From contig NC_079149.1 in NCBI RefSeq assembly GCF_945859685.1, forward strand, positions 128,180,065-128,244,064: a stretch of DNA of 64,000 nucleotides, written 5' to 3'. The notes under the pieces are model-generated. The model had not been told where the DNA came from. It did no database searches and was given only the letters and a program-made list of their open reading frames with translations. The position numbers were made by a program, and so were the translations under genes. Positions 1 through 12,517 of this stretch are shown here, one piece after another; position 1 is the stretch's first letter; every line of letters starts with the position of its first letter. Source of the DNA: Eupeodes corollae (lineage: Eukaryota > Arthropoda > Insecta > Diptera > Syrphidae).

Positions 1-1195
1 TAATATTATTTATATTTGTTAAGCTGGGATTTTTGGGGATTTCATATAGCTACGGCAATATTTTTTAATTTTTTTTTAATTATGGGCTGCGTCAACAGAC
101 AATTTACCAAAATATGCTTTAGATCAAGGCGGGTGTTGCAAGTGGAGTAGGTTGGAGGGTAGTTTTTGTTGAGGAGGTATTGGTGGGAAGCAGTAATGTG
201 TCCAAGTCTAGAGAAGTTGTTTTTTTTTTGGTTTCGAACAGTTAGTAAGGTACATCGGCGTAAATTTTAAGGGGTTTATATCCTTGTAGTGATGCTGATA
301 ATAGGCTCCAGTCGTGACTATTTTTTGCAGATGATATCTTTCTGGTATGCTTGAGGAGATGGGATTTGGTGAAAAAGTTGAAGGGGAGTACAGGTGCGTT
401 TTTGGCTGAGTTCGCTGGACTGTCGGCATATTCGTTTCCGAGTATTCCAACATGGCCTGGAGTCCACATCAGTTTAATGTTTTTCAATTTTATGAATTGA
501 TATCTAATTACTGATATGATTTCGGTGTTGTTGTTGTTGAGCGAACAAACCCTTTATACTACAGAACAATGACCACAACTACAACTGCAACCAACTTTGT
601 TCTCTTTGAGACGTTAGAAGCTGCCTGGGGGAACGCCTTATTATTTTAAACTCTTTTATCTAAAACTATTCACTATCATTTCACTGTAGACTTTTGCATT
701 GATTAGACTTAAATTAAATACTTTAAACAAAATAACTTTTGTTTTCTTATTTCTTTTACAATTAAGATTGTCCAACAGTTGTTTGCGTTCTGGATTGCAT
801 TGATTACTGAGATACTGTCGCAGCATATACCTAATGCATTTTTCATAAAAATTGACTGCAGCTTTAATAGCTTGAAGTATGGCAAATGCTTCTACTGTAA
901 TAACCGAGGCAAAATCTGGGAGAATATCAATGCTTATGGTTGATCCGTCTTCATCAGTTACCGCATAAGATGTGGTGTCCGGAGTTTTAGAGCCGCGAAG
1001 ATAGATATCCATCCGTAAGATCTTAAGTCTGTTTGCTGTTTTTAATTTTTTATATTTTGTTAGATCCAATATCAGCGATTCAGGATTGATGAACCATGGC
1101 GGGTAGCGTGGGGCGATGAGTCTTTCGGTCGTTCGAGTTATATTTATTTCGTCTACAAAGAAAAATGTATTCCGCTGTTGGCAAGACTGTTCCAA
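1..1195 (-). pseudogene. LINE fragment: RNase H domain and C-terminal tail of a non-LTR retrotransposon
   Basis: Read on the minus strand, 1195 to about 656 encodes the start of an RNase H-like domain, with a segment reading SYAVTDEDGS followed by ASVITVEAFAILQAI. After about 170 bases of unrelated sequence, 487-242 encodes the later RNase H motif WTPGHVGILGNEYAD. In another frame 208-60 encodes a cysteine/histidine tail (CNTRLDLKHILVNC). This order (RNase H, WxPGHxGxxGNExAD, CxxC...HxLxxC) is what LINEs of the I/R1/Loa type carry after the reverse transcriptase. The reverse transcriptase itself is absent and the frame changes at least once, so this is a dead 3' fragment. It may continue beyond the left edge. 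The clade is not assigned. Confidence 0.8.
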
Positions 1196-1199
1196 AATT

Positions 1200-4100
1200 A
1201 GAAAGAATTTTACTCAAATTAATTTACAAATTAAATTGACAATCTTTGACACATTGACATGAATTGAAGTATTCCCTAAATATAATTGAAGGTGATTCGA
1301 TATGAATGAATAAATAAATGGGGTATTGCTGTACTACGATCAAGAACTTTGATGTACAAACTAAGTAATTGGATTAACATATTTTTCTACAATATATCCT
1401 CCAAAGTAGTTTCTTTAATGAGTTGAAAAGAGGATACTTCTTTGTCTTTTATTAGGTAATATCTCAAATATATGTACTTATGGTAATATTAATTGATAAT
1501 ACTTCATTTAACTAATTTAATTGCCACATTGTACTTATTACAAATCCTACAGGCACCACTTCTCTCCAACCCTTAGATGCGAAAGTGTTTATTCATCTTG
1601 CAGTGACATATTGTCATATGTCTCAATAGAACTCTCCATTTAAGATTGTCGTTCCTCCTTTTCTTGCCAAGAAATCTGACTTTTCAGTGCCCTGGAAGTG
1701 GACTGTTCCATCGTTATTGGGTGTTTGGTTTCAGACCCAAAGAATCTTTCATGGGAGTTATTGTCGGACGTTCCGTCAATATCTAAAAACGCTCAAAAGA
1801 GTATATAGCTTATCTGAAGGGTTTAGTGTATAGTTAATTTAAAGGGTTAGTAAGCTCATACAGTGCAGTTACAGCCAAAACCTTGGCGTTAGTTTAAATG
1901 ACGTTGTCAACTGCCCTTTTCAATGTCTTCAATTTGTTGTATGTTCTTTTTGAATGTAATGAATAAAAATAACCTAAAATTTTCGCAATATGCTTACATG
2001 TATACCCAAGTGCAATCCTGTTAAAAATTGAAAAACTTTCCAATTACTAGTAAGAGTGAGGAACAAACCTTGAATCAGTAGCTTTGGGAAACAATGAACT
2101 ACGCATCGCACCTCAGAACTTATATTCAGGTCATTTTAATGCAAATAGAGATATTTTGCAGAACAGAAAACGACTATGCAATTCTACCTCAGGTGGAACC
2201 CAGAATGGAAGAAGACTTCGTTCAACAGTTAACTAGAAAGGTTTTAAAGTTTTTCTTAATAAATCTTTCATTTCGTTGGAATGAAACATATTTTCCCCCA
2301 ATTTATATCGTGTAATTCATGTTACAAGTTTTTATTTAACTTAACTTTTCTTACACACGACTAACAACTTCATGTAACTCGAAGATAGCAAACATATTCA
2401 TACAGTATGTATGTACATACGTACAATATTTATCTACACATAATAAATATTCATTATTTTTCTTTTTTGTAACTTCCGACTTTCAATAAAATTGTAAACA
2501 ACAAACTTTTGCTACAAAAGTAAATAAGTTTTTTCTAACATCTAACTAAACACTATTTAAATAAAATAAAAGAAAAATGGATAGAAACTAAAAACCGGAA
2601 GTTATGTTTATTATTTCTTGTTTTTTCTTATTTTTTTTTTTTGTTTGAATATGCCTCACTGCATGATAATTAAAAGGCAACATTGAATTTAAAAAGGAAA
2701 TAAAAATGCAAATTTGTATGTACTAAAAATGCAAAAGATTAATTATTTTGATTTCGTTTCAATTTTATTTGTTCTTTACAAAAAAAAAACAGCAACAAAT
2801 AATAATAACAAGAGCAACGCAATTTCAAGTTCTCAATAATGTACAAAATGACCTCTTTAGCTCATTGTGCAGTTTAAATAATAATTAGGAAATTCGCCAC
2901 TCGTACTCGCGTACAAGTATACCGGACCCGGCTAGAACCAGAGGCAGAACCAAACCAACCAACAACTAGCACACACAATCATTAAACAAAAATAAAAACA
3001 ACAAACAATAAAACAATAAGAAAACGACCAAATAAAGTGTGATGGCAGCAAAATTAATTATTCAATTGTTTTTATTTTATTGGATTTGTCAGCAATTTAT
3101 TGAAGATACTTTATACTCGTATATCTATAAAGAAAAATGGTCAAGAGAATGAGGGAATGAGTAGGTATATTTTTATACAAGTAGAAGATTATAAATGATA
3201 TCGAACGATAGTTGATTAAATTGTGTTAATTGAAAACTTTACTAACGGTCATAAGATGCACAATAAACAAAAAAGTAGATATACCTATGTACATAAGTTG
3301 TCGTAATAAATTTTGTTTCGCATTTATTTTATTTTTGTTTGTATTCTTTTAGCAAACAAAAGCTTTTAAGATCAATCATTAATTATTATTTTCAATTGAA
3401 TGTTGAGTATTGTGAAAGAGTATAGGGAAATATGTAGGAAAAAAAAAATGCTTAGCAAAAATATTCATGGAGGGTGGTTTTTCCAGCTTAATCTATAAAA
3501 GATTTAAATTCTTTTTCATCATAAAAGATCTTTAAGAAAAACCTTACTTAACAATGACTAATTACAATAGTCAACAAAAATAAATTGTTTTATGTAACAC
3601 AAATCAAATAAGATTTATTAACGGAATCACTCATACGGCAGGCTTTTGAAACATGGCCCCTTAAAATTTCAAAAGTAAATTTAATCGGTTTCTAGAAAAC
3701 AATTGGTTAGATGATTTACTAAATGAAAAGCTCATCTTTCAAATAAAGTTAAAATCTTTTCAGTAACTCGTTTAATTTCATTAAAATTTATGTTGTTCAG
3801 GTAAAACTTAAAAACTTACGATGATATCTGAAAAACTTGAAGTGACTGAAAGATTTCTAATTCGAGTTTGATTTAAGGACTTCAAAATCTATCAGTAGCT
3901 CTTGAAATGCTTCTGGCTGATATTCACTCCAAAATCGACAATTCTGCTTATTTACGTACCCATTGAGCCAAAAATAACCTTTCTTAACAGAGCACGCTTT
4001 TTTAAAATATAAAATTCAATAATTTGCAGGCGTTTTTCGTTTGTAAGACGATTCATGGTTCAATTATAGACTAAACTGAAGATGTTTGACTTTGACAGTG

Positions 4101-4303
4101 AAACAAAACACGAAACGTGCGTCAGCTGTTTACTAAAGTGTCGCCAAAAAGATAATAGCTAAAATATCACCCTTTATTTACTTCAACAGTGTTTTTCTAT
4201 ATTGTCAACATATACCAATGACTTTTAAACATTAATCATCTTCTATTACAGACATACAATTTTAAACCATGGGGTTTAAGCAACATATATAGGTTAGGTT
4301 AAA
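1200..4303. other. AT-rich non-coding stretch
   Basis: No coding region, RNA gene or bounded repeat is supported here. The short open frame at 2094-2315 has no recognisable motif and sits in AT-rich DNA, so it is not called. Poly-A/T runs and a small palindromic stretch near 2405-2425 (GTATGTACATACGTAC-like) are visible. If the mts first intron spans the region, this is intronic. Confidence 0.5.
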
Positions 4304-4403
4304 GGCTCGTTCCACACAAAACGGTTTTGACCGTACGGCTAAAAACCGGACGGCGACATTTTGTTAGAGGCGCGAAGAAGAGCATATTAGCTTTCGTATT
4401 ATT

Positions 4404-4769
4404 GACCTCTTTCACACGAGACGGTTTCGTCCCTACGATTTTTTCCGTACGTACTTTGTTTTCACACATAACGTATTTTTCCCATGGATCGTCTACGTTT
4501 AATAAAATATAATATTAAAATGCTTTAGTACAAGTGACCTCAAAAATGGGCAGATGAATAAAAATCGTATTTTATGAATGCGTTCGCGTAGTCAGGCCAC
4601 TGATAGAATGCGACGGCACGGTCGCCGTATATTTAAGTCGTTGAGACGGCTGTTTTAATTTGTCCGTACGGAAAAAAACACGGCTCCGTCCAGTGTGAAA
4701 GCTTAAGTTAATTTTATTAGTTCACTATTAATGGCTCACGGATAAAAACCATCTCGTGTGAAAGAGGCC
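4404..4769. repeat. Inner inverted-repeat unit inside the MITE
   Basis: 4404-4421 reads GACCTCTTTCACACGAGA. The reverse complement of 4752-4769 reads GGCCTCTTTCACACGAGA, a 17/18 match, and weaker similarity continues inward (GGTTT...TCC). This is a second, shorter palindromic element or a diverged sister MITE sitting wholly within the outer element. Several further (T/C)CACAC...ACGG motifs lie in the interval, for example around 4457 and 4860. Confidence 0.6.
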
Positions 4770-5020
4770 ATACGGTCACGGTAAAATGCCGGAGCCGCGT
4801 TGTGTTGCTAGTATACGGCAGCCGGACGGCGCGATAAGCTTAGTGGTGACGAAATACATACATGTTTTCACATCATACGATTTTATTCGTGCGGCACAGT
4901 GCAATAATTTGTTTGCCGTTTATTAGTTCATTATAACAACGCGCGACTTGAGTGTTCTTATAAAACTAAACCTGTGAAAAAGTATACTAAGCACAGGAAC
5001 CCTGCATATATCGTGTTTTA

Positions 5021-5055
5021 CAGTACGGTTAAAACCGTATAATGTGTAACTAGCC
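5021..5055 (-). repeat. Third copy of the MITE terminal motif
   Basis: On the minus strand this reads GGCTAGTTACACATTATACG followed by GTTTTAACCGTACTG. It matches the outer MITE ends (GGCT.GTT.CACAC....ACGGTTTT.ACCGTAC) and lies 16 bases inside the right end in the same orientation. The right terminus therefore carries two tandem end-like sequences. Confidence 0.65.
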
Positions 5056-5129
5056 ATTGATCTGGTTTATGCCGTCCGGTTTTTTGCCGTACGGTCAAAA
5101 CCGTGTAGTGTGCAACCAGCCAAAGTGTC

Positions 5130-5520
5130 TGACCGGGATGGATTAGGACACACTTAGACCAGTTTAATGATCCTTTGTGATACCACATGAATCTTGAGGC
5201 TTTCTTCTTAGCTCAATGAACCCAATTTAAGTCCTTTACGAAACGTGAAAGACTGATTATGTTAATGTGATTGAGATCGTTTAGATCGTATAATAATTCT
5301 CTTAGGCAGGTCTTGTGTTTTTGAGCTAGAACACGGCGTGTAAAAAAGAAGCGAATAACTGTTTCCTCTTATTCCTCACCCAAACAACTTGTGCAGAATT
5401 CATTTGAGAATACGCCTAGCAGCCTGGCGTGCTTTCTTATTGGACCATGCCCGGTTATGACACCGATTATCGAGCTCATAAGCAATCTGCTTTATAGATT
5501 GCAAGCACCTTCTTAGAAAG
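5130..5520 (-). pseudogene. LINE 3' fragment: C-terminal part of a non-LTR retrotransposon ORF
   Basis: Read on the minus strand with frame changes, the segment encodes the kind of C-terminal stretch found after RNase H in I/R1-type LINEs. It starts with a zinc-knuckle-like EEET-type segment (degenerate) and continues RFVKDLNWVH near 5250-5215. It is broken by stops and is directly adjacent to the MITE right end. Its upstream part lies at higher coordinates, so it is a separate insertion from the RNase H fragment at 1-1195. Support is by motif style only. Confidence 0.5.
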
Positions 5521-5529
5521 AATATTCTT

Positions 5530-6177
5530 CATTTAAAAAGTATAACATTCTTTTTTGTTTATTCAATTAACATATACTTTTTTTTTAGTTTTTCCAACAA
5601 TTTTTTTAAGTGTATCAAATAAACAAAATTTTTCCATCAGTTCCTAATATTTTTTTTTCAAGATAATTTCAGTTTTATTGTATTAGCAAATTTCTTAGCA
5701 AAAGAGGAAACATTAACGGACCAGAGCTCTATTGTCAAATGTGATCAAAAAGAAAATCAACTCCAAGGAGGAGACCAAAAGGTCACATCTTTTTAATTTC
5801 AACTCTCCAGGCTAAACTACTACTTGGGAACTAATCACAATCACAAACAATTTGTAGCTTATATTTATTGTTCTTAGTAGAAATAATCGAAGATTAATGA
5901 AAGGTTTCCTCATTTGTCAAAGCAAGCTTAAGACATAGACAGTATCTTAGGATTTGTTACCATTGCTTTTTGTTTTTGAGTATAAATGGCCGACAATATG
6001 TAAGGTAAATATTCACCCCTATTACCAATGTCGTAAACGAGAGCTAAATATACGACACGACACAATCTGCATTCCATAAGTAGTTTTGAATGTTTGTCAC
6101 TCGTTTTGTTGTCGTGTGTAAACGTCAATTGTGTTGAACGCTTTCATTCAGCATTCTATTCTGTAAGACGAAAGGAA
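5530..6177. other. Non-coding stretch upstream of the Zeste-like gene
   Basis: AT-rich DNA with an A/T-homopolymer-rich part (5560-5700) and no supported gene. The minus-strand frame at 5928-6128 has no recognisable motif. The last 150 bases could hold the 5' UTR of the Zeste-like Myb/SANT gene starting at 6178. Confidence 0.4.
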
Positions 6178-6969
6178 ATGACGACAAAATTTGCTCACGA
6201 CGAAGAAATGGAATTTCGCAAAACTGTAAATTTTCTTGTTAAATAATTTATTTTATGTAATTTATTAGTACTTTATTTGCGCTAAATTAAAACAAAATAT
6301 TTCTTCACATTTGCAGTTAAAATTAACAAATCAGATTCAGTTCCAAGCCCTCGTCGAGCTGATGGAGAGCAACGAGCAGTTAGCTAGGGGACTTTTGAAT
6401 GGACTCAACAAAACTGACATAAAAAGGGAATGTAATTTCATAGCTGAGCAGCTGAACAGCAAGGGTCCTCCAGTAAGAGATGGATGGCAAAAGATTTGAA
6501 TCGCTTATTTCATTAATGAAAAAAATATTTTAATGATTGCTTTAATCAGGTTTGGGCCGACTTTAAGCTCAAAGTAAAGAAGAAAATAATAAACAATTCA
6601 AAAGAAATAAAAGCAACTGGAGAAGGTCCAAACCTATTGCAAATTTTATCTCCACTGGAAGATGCTGTAGCAAATCTGCTTAAATACGAACTGTGGTTGA
6701 ACCCAAACGGAAATCCAATTGGTATATCCCAGACCAATTCATTTCCAAATACTTTGACGACTACATCCGGACATACATTAACACGAACTCAGGCTATACA
6801 GATGCAGATGCAGACTTTGAATCAGGCAAATCAAAAGGATGTGAGGTTTGTGCTGTTTCAAAACTTCGCACTCCAACTTCGTCATCATCATCACTATCGC
6901 TACTCGTGTTGTAATATATTTCTTCACTTATCATATAAATTACTTATTTATTTACCAATAATTAAATAA
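6178..6969 (+). pseudogene. Zeste-like Myb/SANT DNA-binding protein, probably decaying
   Basis: Three segments form one reading frame: 6178-6225 (16 residues from ATG), 6317-6493 after a GT-AG intron, and 6550 onward after a second intron ending TTTAATCAG. The product has the Myb/SANT-like (Zeste-type) domain of insects: QFQALVELMESNEQLARG, then LNSKGPPVRDGWQK joined to VWADFKLKVKKK, then TGEGPNLLQILSPLEDAV. The domain binds DNA in that family, and relatives include chromatin regulators and transposon-derived proteins. The second donor reads AAG|ATTTGA where AAG|GTTTGA is expected. Without splicing, translation stops at 6497-6499, so the copy is probably inactive or mis-spliced. The tail after about 6690 is open in two frames and the true one is unclear; one ends TPTSSSSSLSLLVL at 6914, the other at 6969. 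No full transposon was recognised around it. Confidence 0.6.
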
Positions 6970-9900
6970 AACCTCATTTGTTAAACATTAAACAATGATT
7001 TTTTATTTAGACTTTAATTTCATTTTGACAGATGTTTGTTCCTTTTGTATCGTTTAAAAATCTGCTACAAATTCGTCGCGTCCGAAAAACTTATGTAATG
7101 CCACTTAAAAAACGAAACGACACCAAGTCAAGATAAGGAACTACACTCTCTTAAAAAGCCTTAAAAACTTAAGTTCCTCAAATCAATTCAGAATGAAATT
7201 TCATTTGACAACTTAACACTTTAACATTGCTGGCTTATTTATTAAAAATTAAGAAATATAATGTTAATGAAAGACAAAGAACTGACCAAGGAATTGAAGT
7301 AACCTATCTGAATAAGTTAGCAACAAGGGCGCTTGTATAGCTTTTCTCCCCAAACCACAAAGCTTCTATTATAATTTTTGCAATGCTTCAAAAAGGAAAT
7401 AAATTAAAGACTTATTTGTTGCATACAATTTAAAATATCTCGTTCAAGTCTCTTGGCTAGTTAGCTAACTAATGATAGTCAAAGAATAAATCTTTAAAAT
7501 ACATTTAACAATGTGTTATATTATGTTAAATGCAAAAGCACGCAATCTTTATCACGTGTAGAAGTTTTTATTTTTCCAGGTATAAACAAAACAAAGCAAA
7601 GACAAAAAACAGTCTTATTCAGATTGTTTATATAACTACAACGTGTAAAATGCCCCCCTATAATAATTTAAGAATATAAAAAACTAAATACAACTAACAT
7701 AACATTCCATAGAAATGGAACGTGATTTTTTGTTTTAAAACTTTAAGGCGTCATTAAAGTCATTCCCAAATGCATGACAAAATTTTTGTTTATTTTTAGG
7801 TAAATGAATTAAAGGCAGGAAAGAAATTCATACTTGTAGAGAAAACCAAGAATGTATTTTTTAGAATCTTTTCCTAAAACTATAGTCTAGTTGATCTTGA
7901 CACATTGTAACTTGCCATAGAATTCTAAATTTGATGTTCTTATTTTTACGAACTTTAAATTTTATCTCAAATTTATTTTATGAGAAATGTGTTAACCACT
8001 CTTTTGTTTAGATTCTTTCTACTAATCGTCTCCAAAGGGGCCTAAAAAATCAACGAGTATCTAGAAGCCGGCATATTAATAGTACTACTTTTATTCAATT
8101 TAAAGCACTAATGAAGTTTTCAACAGTAAAACTTCCCTTTGTAACAATTAACTAGGGAAGCCTTTTTCATTCAAGTACTTTTAATTACATTTCGGTCCAA
8201 TAAATAATTGATTGAACACTTGGACTGTATTTCAATGTTCATAAGCAAAAGAGAAAATCGCATTTTCACTAGAATTCAATCGAAAAAGAAAGAACTTTAA
8301 GTACCAGTGTTGTTGTTCAATGATAATTCAGAAAAATAAAATATAGCTTAGCATAGACATGATTATTTGTGCGTAATTTTTTTGTGATTTTTTGTACGTG
8401 CAAATCTGCAAAAAAAGAAGAAAAATACGGAAATGGCATTGGGTAAAAATTTCATATTTTACTCTTCACGTAGAAGAAAACAACGCATTTCCACATTTTA
8501 ATGCAACGACCATCACTGAAATGGGAGTTAGAAAAACTGTAGGTACTTTATACTGAAAAATGTGTATCATTAAAAAAAGATTCTTATCATTATAGGTTTT
8601 TCATTAGAATTAAGTACAATTAAAAAAGAAAGAAATATTAACTACCTCACCGTAGCTTATTATTTAGCGCCCTAAAGTATTAGAATTGGAGCGTGTTTGA
8701 AAACTTACAACGTTCATGTCATGGCATAAATTCCAAGAGTAAACTTTATTTTGCAAAAGAATAAAAAGAAAAAAAAACTCAACATTTTCTTTACACTCAC
8801 TGCTTCCTTTTGTATATATGTATTTATGTTGGTATAAGCCATTGTAGGCTTAATGCATTTTATTTTTAGAATTATTCAGAGCCTATCTATTTATCTATCC
8901 ATGCACTGTGCTTTGAGTATGCTGCTACTCTTAGTCTGTTTGGTTTGGTAGTTGAGGCAAGGTAAGTATAGGCAATAGACAGGCAGGTACATATACAACG
9001 TAGCCGCTAATATACATATCTATACATAATGTATAGTATGTATTTATAAAATGACAATAAAACCATTTTGCTCTCCTAGTATTTCACAGAGAAGAAGATA
9101 TATCGTGGTATAATCATAGATTCTACGGACTATGGCTAGAAAAAAAATTTAATTTGGATGCACGACTTTTTGTTTTATTTGCAATTTGTGCAATGATTCG
9201 AAACGAGAACACTTCCTTGTTTTGTTTATTTGTTAGTTTGGTTGGTTGAGAGAGATATCATCATGCCCTGCCCTACCAGGCCGGTCCGAGTGGTGCCACA
9301 ACGTTTTTGTCGCAGACTGTCTATATTTACATATTCGTACTACCAAATTAATTTTGAAAATATAATCGAATTCAGGATTAAAAACTTTGATACCATTTAT
9401 TTCTATATCAAGCTGAACTGATCCAAATGGAAAACTCTTTTTTTTTAGTCGATTGCGGAATGAACAAGAAAGAAAAAAAAAAAAAACAAAGCATAATAAT
9501 AGAAAGTCATTTTCCATTACGACAGGTAGACACGCAAACTAACTATTCTGCAACAAACCACCAAAGAACTGGTGAATTGGTTGGATTGGAGTATACTCAT
9601 TCGTAATGTATAGAGCTTCACAAATTCAAAATGTAATCTGAGACCAGAGATGTGCTGACTGCTCAGTGCCGCATGAAATGTGAGAGCCTACCTATTTTGC
9701 AGTAGGTACATTGCCTATTCACATTGTATAGAAGAAAAAAAAAACAGTTAATGATAACGAAAGTTTATTGTGGATTTCCCTAGCTATCATCTGAAAAATC
9801 TCTAACTCTCACGTTCAAATATACATACGACTATTTTATACCAACCTACTATAGCTACCTAGCTTATAGGATGGTTTGGTCTTTAGCAAATATGCACTTA

Positions 9901-11485
9901 AAATGAGTCGTTTACCGGTGATGATGGAAATTGTTAGGTGTGCACAACCATTGAAATTGAAATTACGCTTACATGAATAAATACTTAAAGTTTGGTCGCA
10001 TGTTAAATAATATGCAACACTGAATCCCACAAACTTATTAAAGTTTCTTAGAATTGCAAAGCTTTTCACTAAAAAAGAACTACGTGCTGCTTTGGTTCGA
10101 AAACATAAAATGTTTGAAAACTACTTTTTTGTATTAATTTTGTTGCTATTTTTATTCATTTTAGCAAAAACAAAAGTCTGTATTTGGTATTTATAATGAT
10201 TAAAGTGTCATAAGTTTAGTTATCGTGATACTAATGCAATATGAAATATAGCAAGCCAAATTACAAAAACGATTTGCGTTGGAAATAAGACATTAAAAAC
10301 TTAAATGGGGAGATAATCATCATCTCTATCACTCGTCAAAACAATAATTTTATTTAATAATGATCGAAACAAAAAAACTTAAGATGTGACGCCAAATGTG
10401 AGTTGACATTTTGACATAATTGATAGATTGCCGGCTCTTTAAAAAACGTGTTCAGCAGAGGAATAGAAGTCCAACTGCGGAGAAGACGACTGGTTTTTGC
10501 GTCATTATAGTAAATTATACTACTTAAATTTAGAGATGTACAAGTAAAAACTTTTAAAATTGTATTTCATAATTAAGTTTGACCTTGAAGTAAGATATTA
10601 TTGTAAAAATCTAATAATCAAAATGAAGTATACTATAAAAGTATATACTATACTTTGCATATACATCAATACAATTTTTAATTACTGTAGTAATAATTAA
10701 TTAATAATATGTCAACTTGAAGAGGACAATGCAATACAGGGAGCTACTTTGGATTAATAATTAAAATAAAAAACAGGAGCTTTTTCAACAAAACAAAGAT
10801 ATGGTTGATATTTCACATCTGCCAGCTTCCCACGACATCGATAGACAGTGCTTTTTAAAGTAAGACCATAGGTTTATGTACATTAATATGTTTTTATATG
10901 AACATACTTTCTCTTTTGTTCGTTGCACAAAACAAACAAACAAACAAAAATATGCCACCGACGACTGTTTTTTAATCGTAATTAGATAACAACATACTGC
11001 GGGCATGGGGCAGTTTGTATTATTTTCCGGAGAAAAGAAAAACATTGACTTTGTTTTAATGGTTTGAAGCATCTTTTGTGATTTCATATACATTTTCACT
11101 TTACATAATATTGGATGTTTTTTAAATGCATGAGAAGTTTCGATGATTTTTGACAGTTATGAATTTCAAATTGTGTTGACATCATGAAACTTTTAAAGCT
11201 AGAACAACGCTTTTAAACTGTAGAAATAAATCTGTTCGCGAAATTAGACCACTTCTCCCAGAGAACAGTATTTAGTAGACATTTCTAATTAAATGTAATC
11301 AATAAGTACAATTTCAGTAAATGGTGAGAAAAAAATGTTAAATCATTAACGAATCACCATTAATTATATCCATTTAAATTAAATGCTTAAAGCGGTTTAA
11401 ATACATCGACGACATTTGGTTTCAATTACATTGCAAAATCAAATTGATGAATTTATTAAAAATAGTGTTCATTAATGAGACTTAA
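6970..11485. other. Long AT-rich non-coding stretch
   Basis: No conserved coding region is visible. Small frames at 9230-9421, 9233-9517, 9836-10069 and 10785-11099 are short, often driven by poly-A/T, and have no family motif. The piece at about 11160-11260 is one copy of a dispersed repeat also seen near 22545-22640 (separate entry). Confidence 0.5.
11160..11260. repeat. Dispersed repeat, copy 1
   Basis: The core AGCTAGAACAACGCTTTTAA near 11197 followed by TGTTCGCGAA resembles AGCTAGAACAACACGTTCAA near 22573 followed by CTTTTCGCGAA. The alignable stretch is roughly 90-100 bases with substitutions. The repeat class is not identified. Confidence 0.45.
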
Positions 11486-12484
11486 GGGGGTCATCTCATG
11501 TGATGGGTTCAAAAAATCGATTTTTTTTTCTTCTCCAATTGCTAGTTTAATATATATAGAATACGGTAAGGGATTTTTTTTTCAAAATTCGAAGTCGTTT
11601 TAAAGATACGATTTCGGGCTGATAAAAAGATTAAACAAGTAAAGGAATCGGTGGAAAAGGACCAGGTAAACTTACTGATAAAGTTATTCAGGAAATCTTT
11701 AATGAAGGTTTTGAAGGTAATTTGAAACTAATATCGGTAATATGGCATGTGCCATAGGCCGCGAAGCCCATAATTATGATGAGAAACGGGATGAAAAGAG
11801 AATCTCATGTTCTGAGCGGGGTGTAAGTGATGCCACTAAACAAGCCAAAATTCATTCAAGAGCTGAACAATCTGCTTTGAAAGAGTTTCAAGAAGAAGAG
11901 GAAAGAATACTATATGGACCAGTCATCGCCGATTAAAAGGTAAGTCGATAATTTTATAGTTAAGAGGACTTTAAACGAGTTTATCTCAAAACTGTGTTTT
12001 TCAAACTTTCCTCCATCGTATCTCAAAAACGGCTTGACCGAATGACTTAAAATTGGATGGGTTAGATTCAGTACAAGTAAACGCATGGAATGAACTATCG
12101 ACAAGCATAAATTCTATTTTTTAAAGCTAAAAAAACGCAAAAATCGCGATTTTTTTTCAAATGTCTTCCAAGAGTCTAATTTTAGGCAAATTCATTTGAT
12201 GATCGTTCAATCCATTCATTTGGGCTCACAGGTTATAACGCCGTTTACATTTTCTGTTTTAGATAAGCCAATCAGCCGGAATTGTGGATTAAGTGCGAGT
12301 CCATTTTTTCGAGGTGGAGGTGTTCACACCGTTGTAACAATATTTTTAATTCAAATTTTATATTTATACTGTCAAACTATGTTAATAAATGATAAAAAAC
12401 TTAATAAAGTTATATCTATTTACTGGTTGTAAAAAATATCCTTAAAATTCTTCAAAATACAGGCCGTCACATGGGATGACCCCC
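11486..12484 (+). mobile_element. Kolobok-like non-autonomous element (TTAA target)
   Basis: Both ends are flanked by TTAA (11482-11485 and 12485-12488). The termini are inverted repeats: the left reads GGGGGTCATCTCATGTGATG and the right, reverse-complemented, reads GGGGGTCATCCCATGTGACG. Inside, on the plus strand, 11641-11700 encodes KGIGGKGPGKLTDKVIQEI. 11835-11936 encodes ATKQAKIHSRAEQSALKEF and the terminus LYGPVIAD. Both match, from knowledge of the family, the widespread Kolobok-type transposase (GKGKLTD... and a C-terminal EE..LYGPGI.D). The middle of the transposase is missing. At 999 bp it is an internally deleted relic. Confidence 0.75.
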
Positions 12485-12517
12485 TTAAAGCCTCTCTAAT
12501 ACTTTTGTATGGATCTA

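Larger units (their letters stand above)
4304..5121. mobile_element. Nested MITE with ~50-bp terminal inverted repeats
   Basis: The left end at 4304-4354 begins GGCTCGTTCCACAC and continues ACGGTTTTGACCGTACGGC. The reverse complement of 5071-5121 begins GGCTGGTTGCACAC and continues ACGGTTTTGACCGTACGGC, giving inverted repeats of about 50 bp with few mismatches. AAA occurs directly outside both ends (4301-4303 and 5122-5124), compatible with a 3-bp duplication of the PIF/Harbinger kind but too weak to prove it. There is no transposase inside. The interior contains a second inverted pair and a third copy of the end (separate entries). Confidence 0.75.

Noticed and set aside
9233..9517. 94-codon minus-strand frame
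   Set aside because: Driven by a poly-A/T run that yields phenylalanine/leucine runs.
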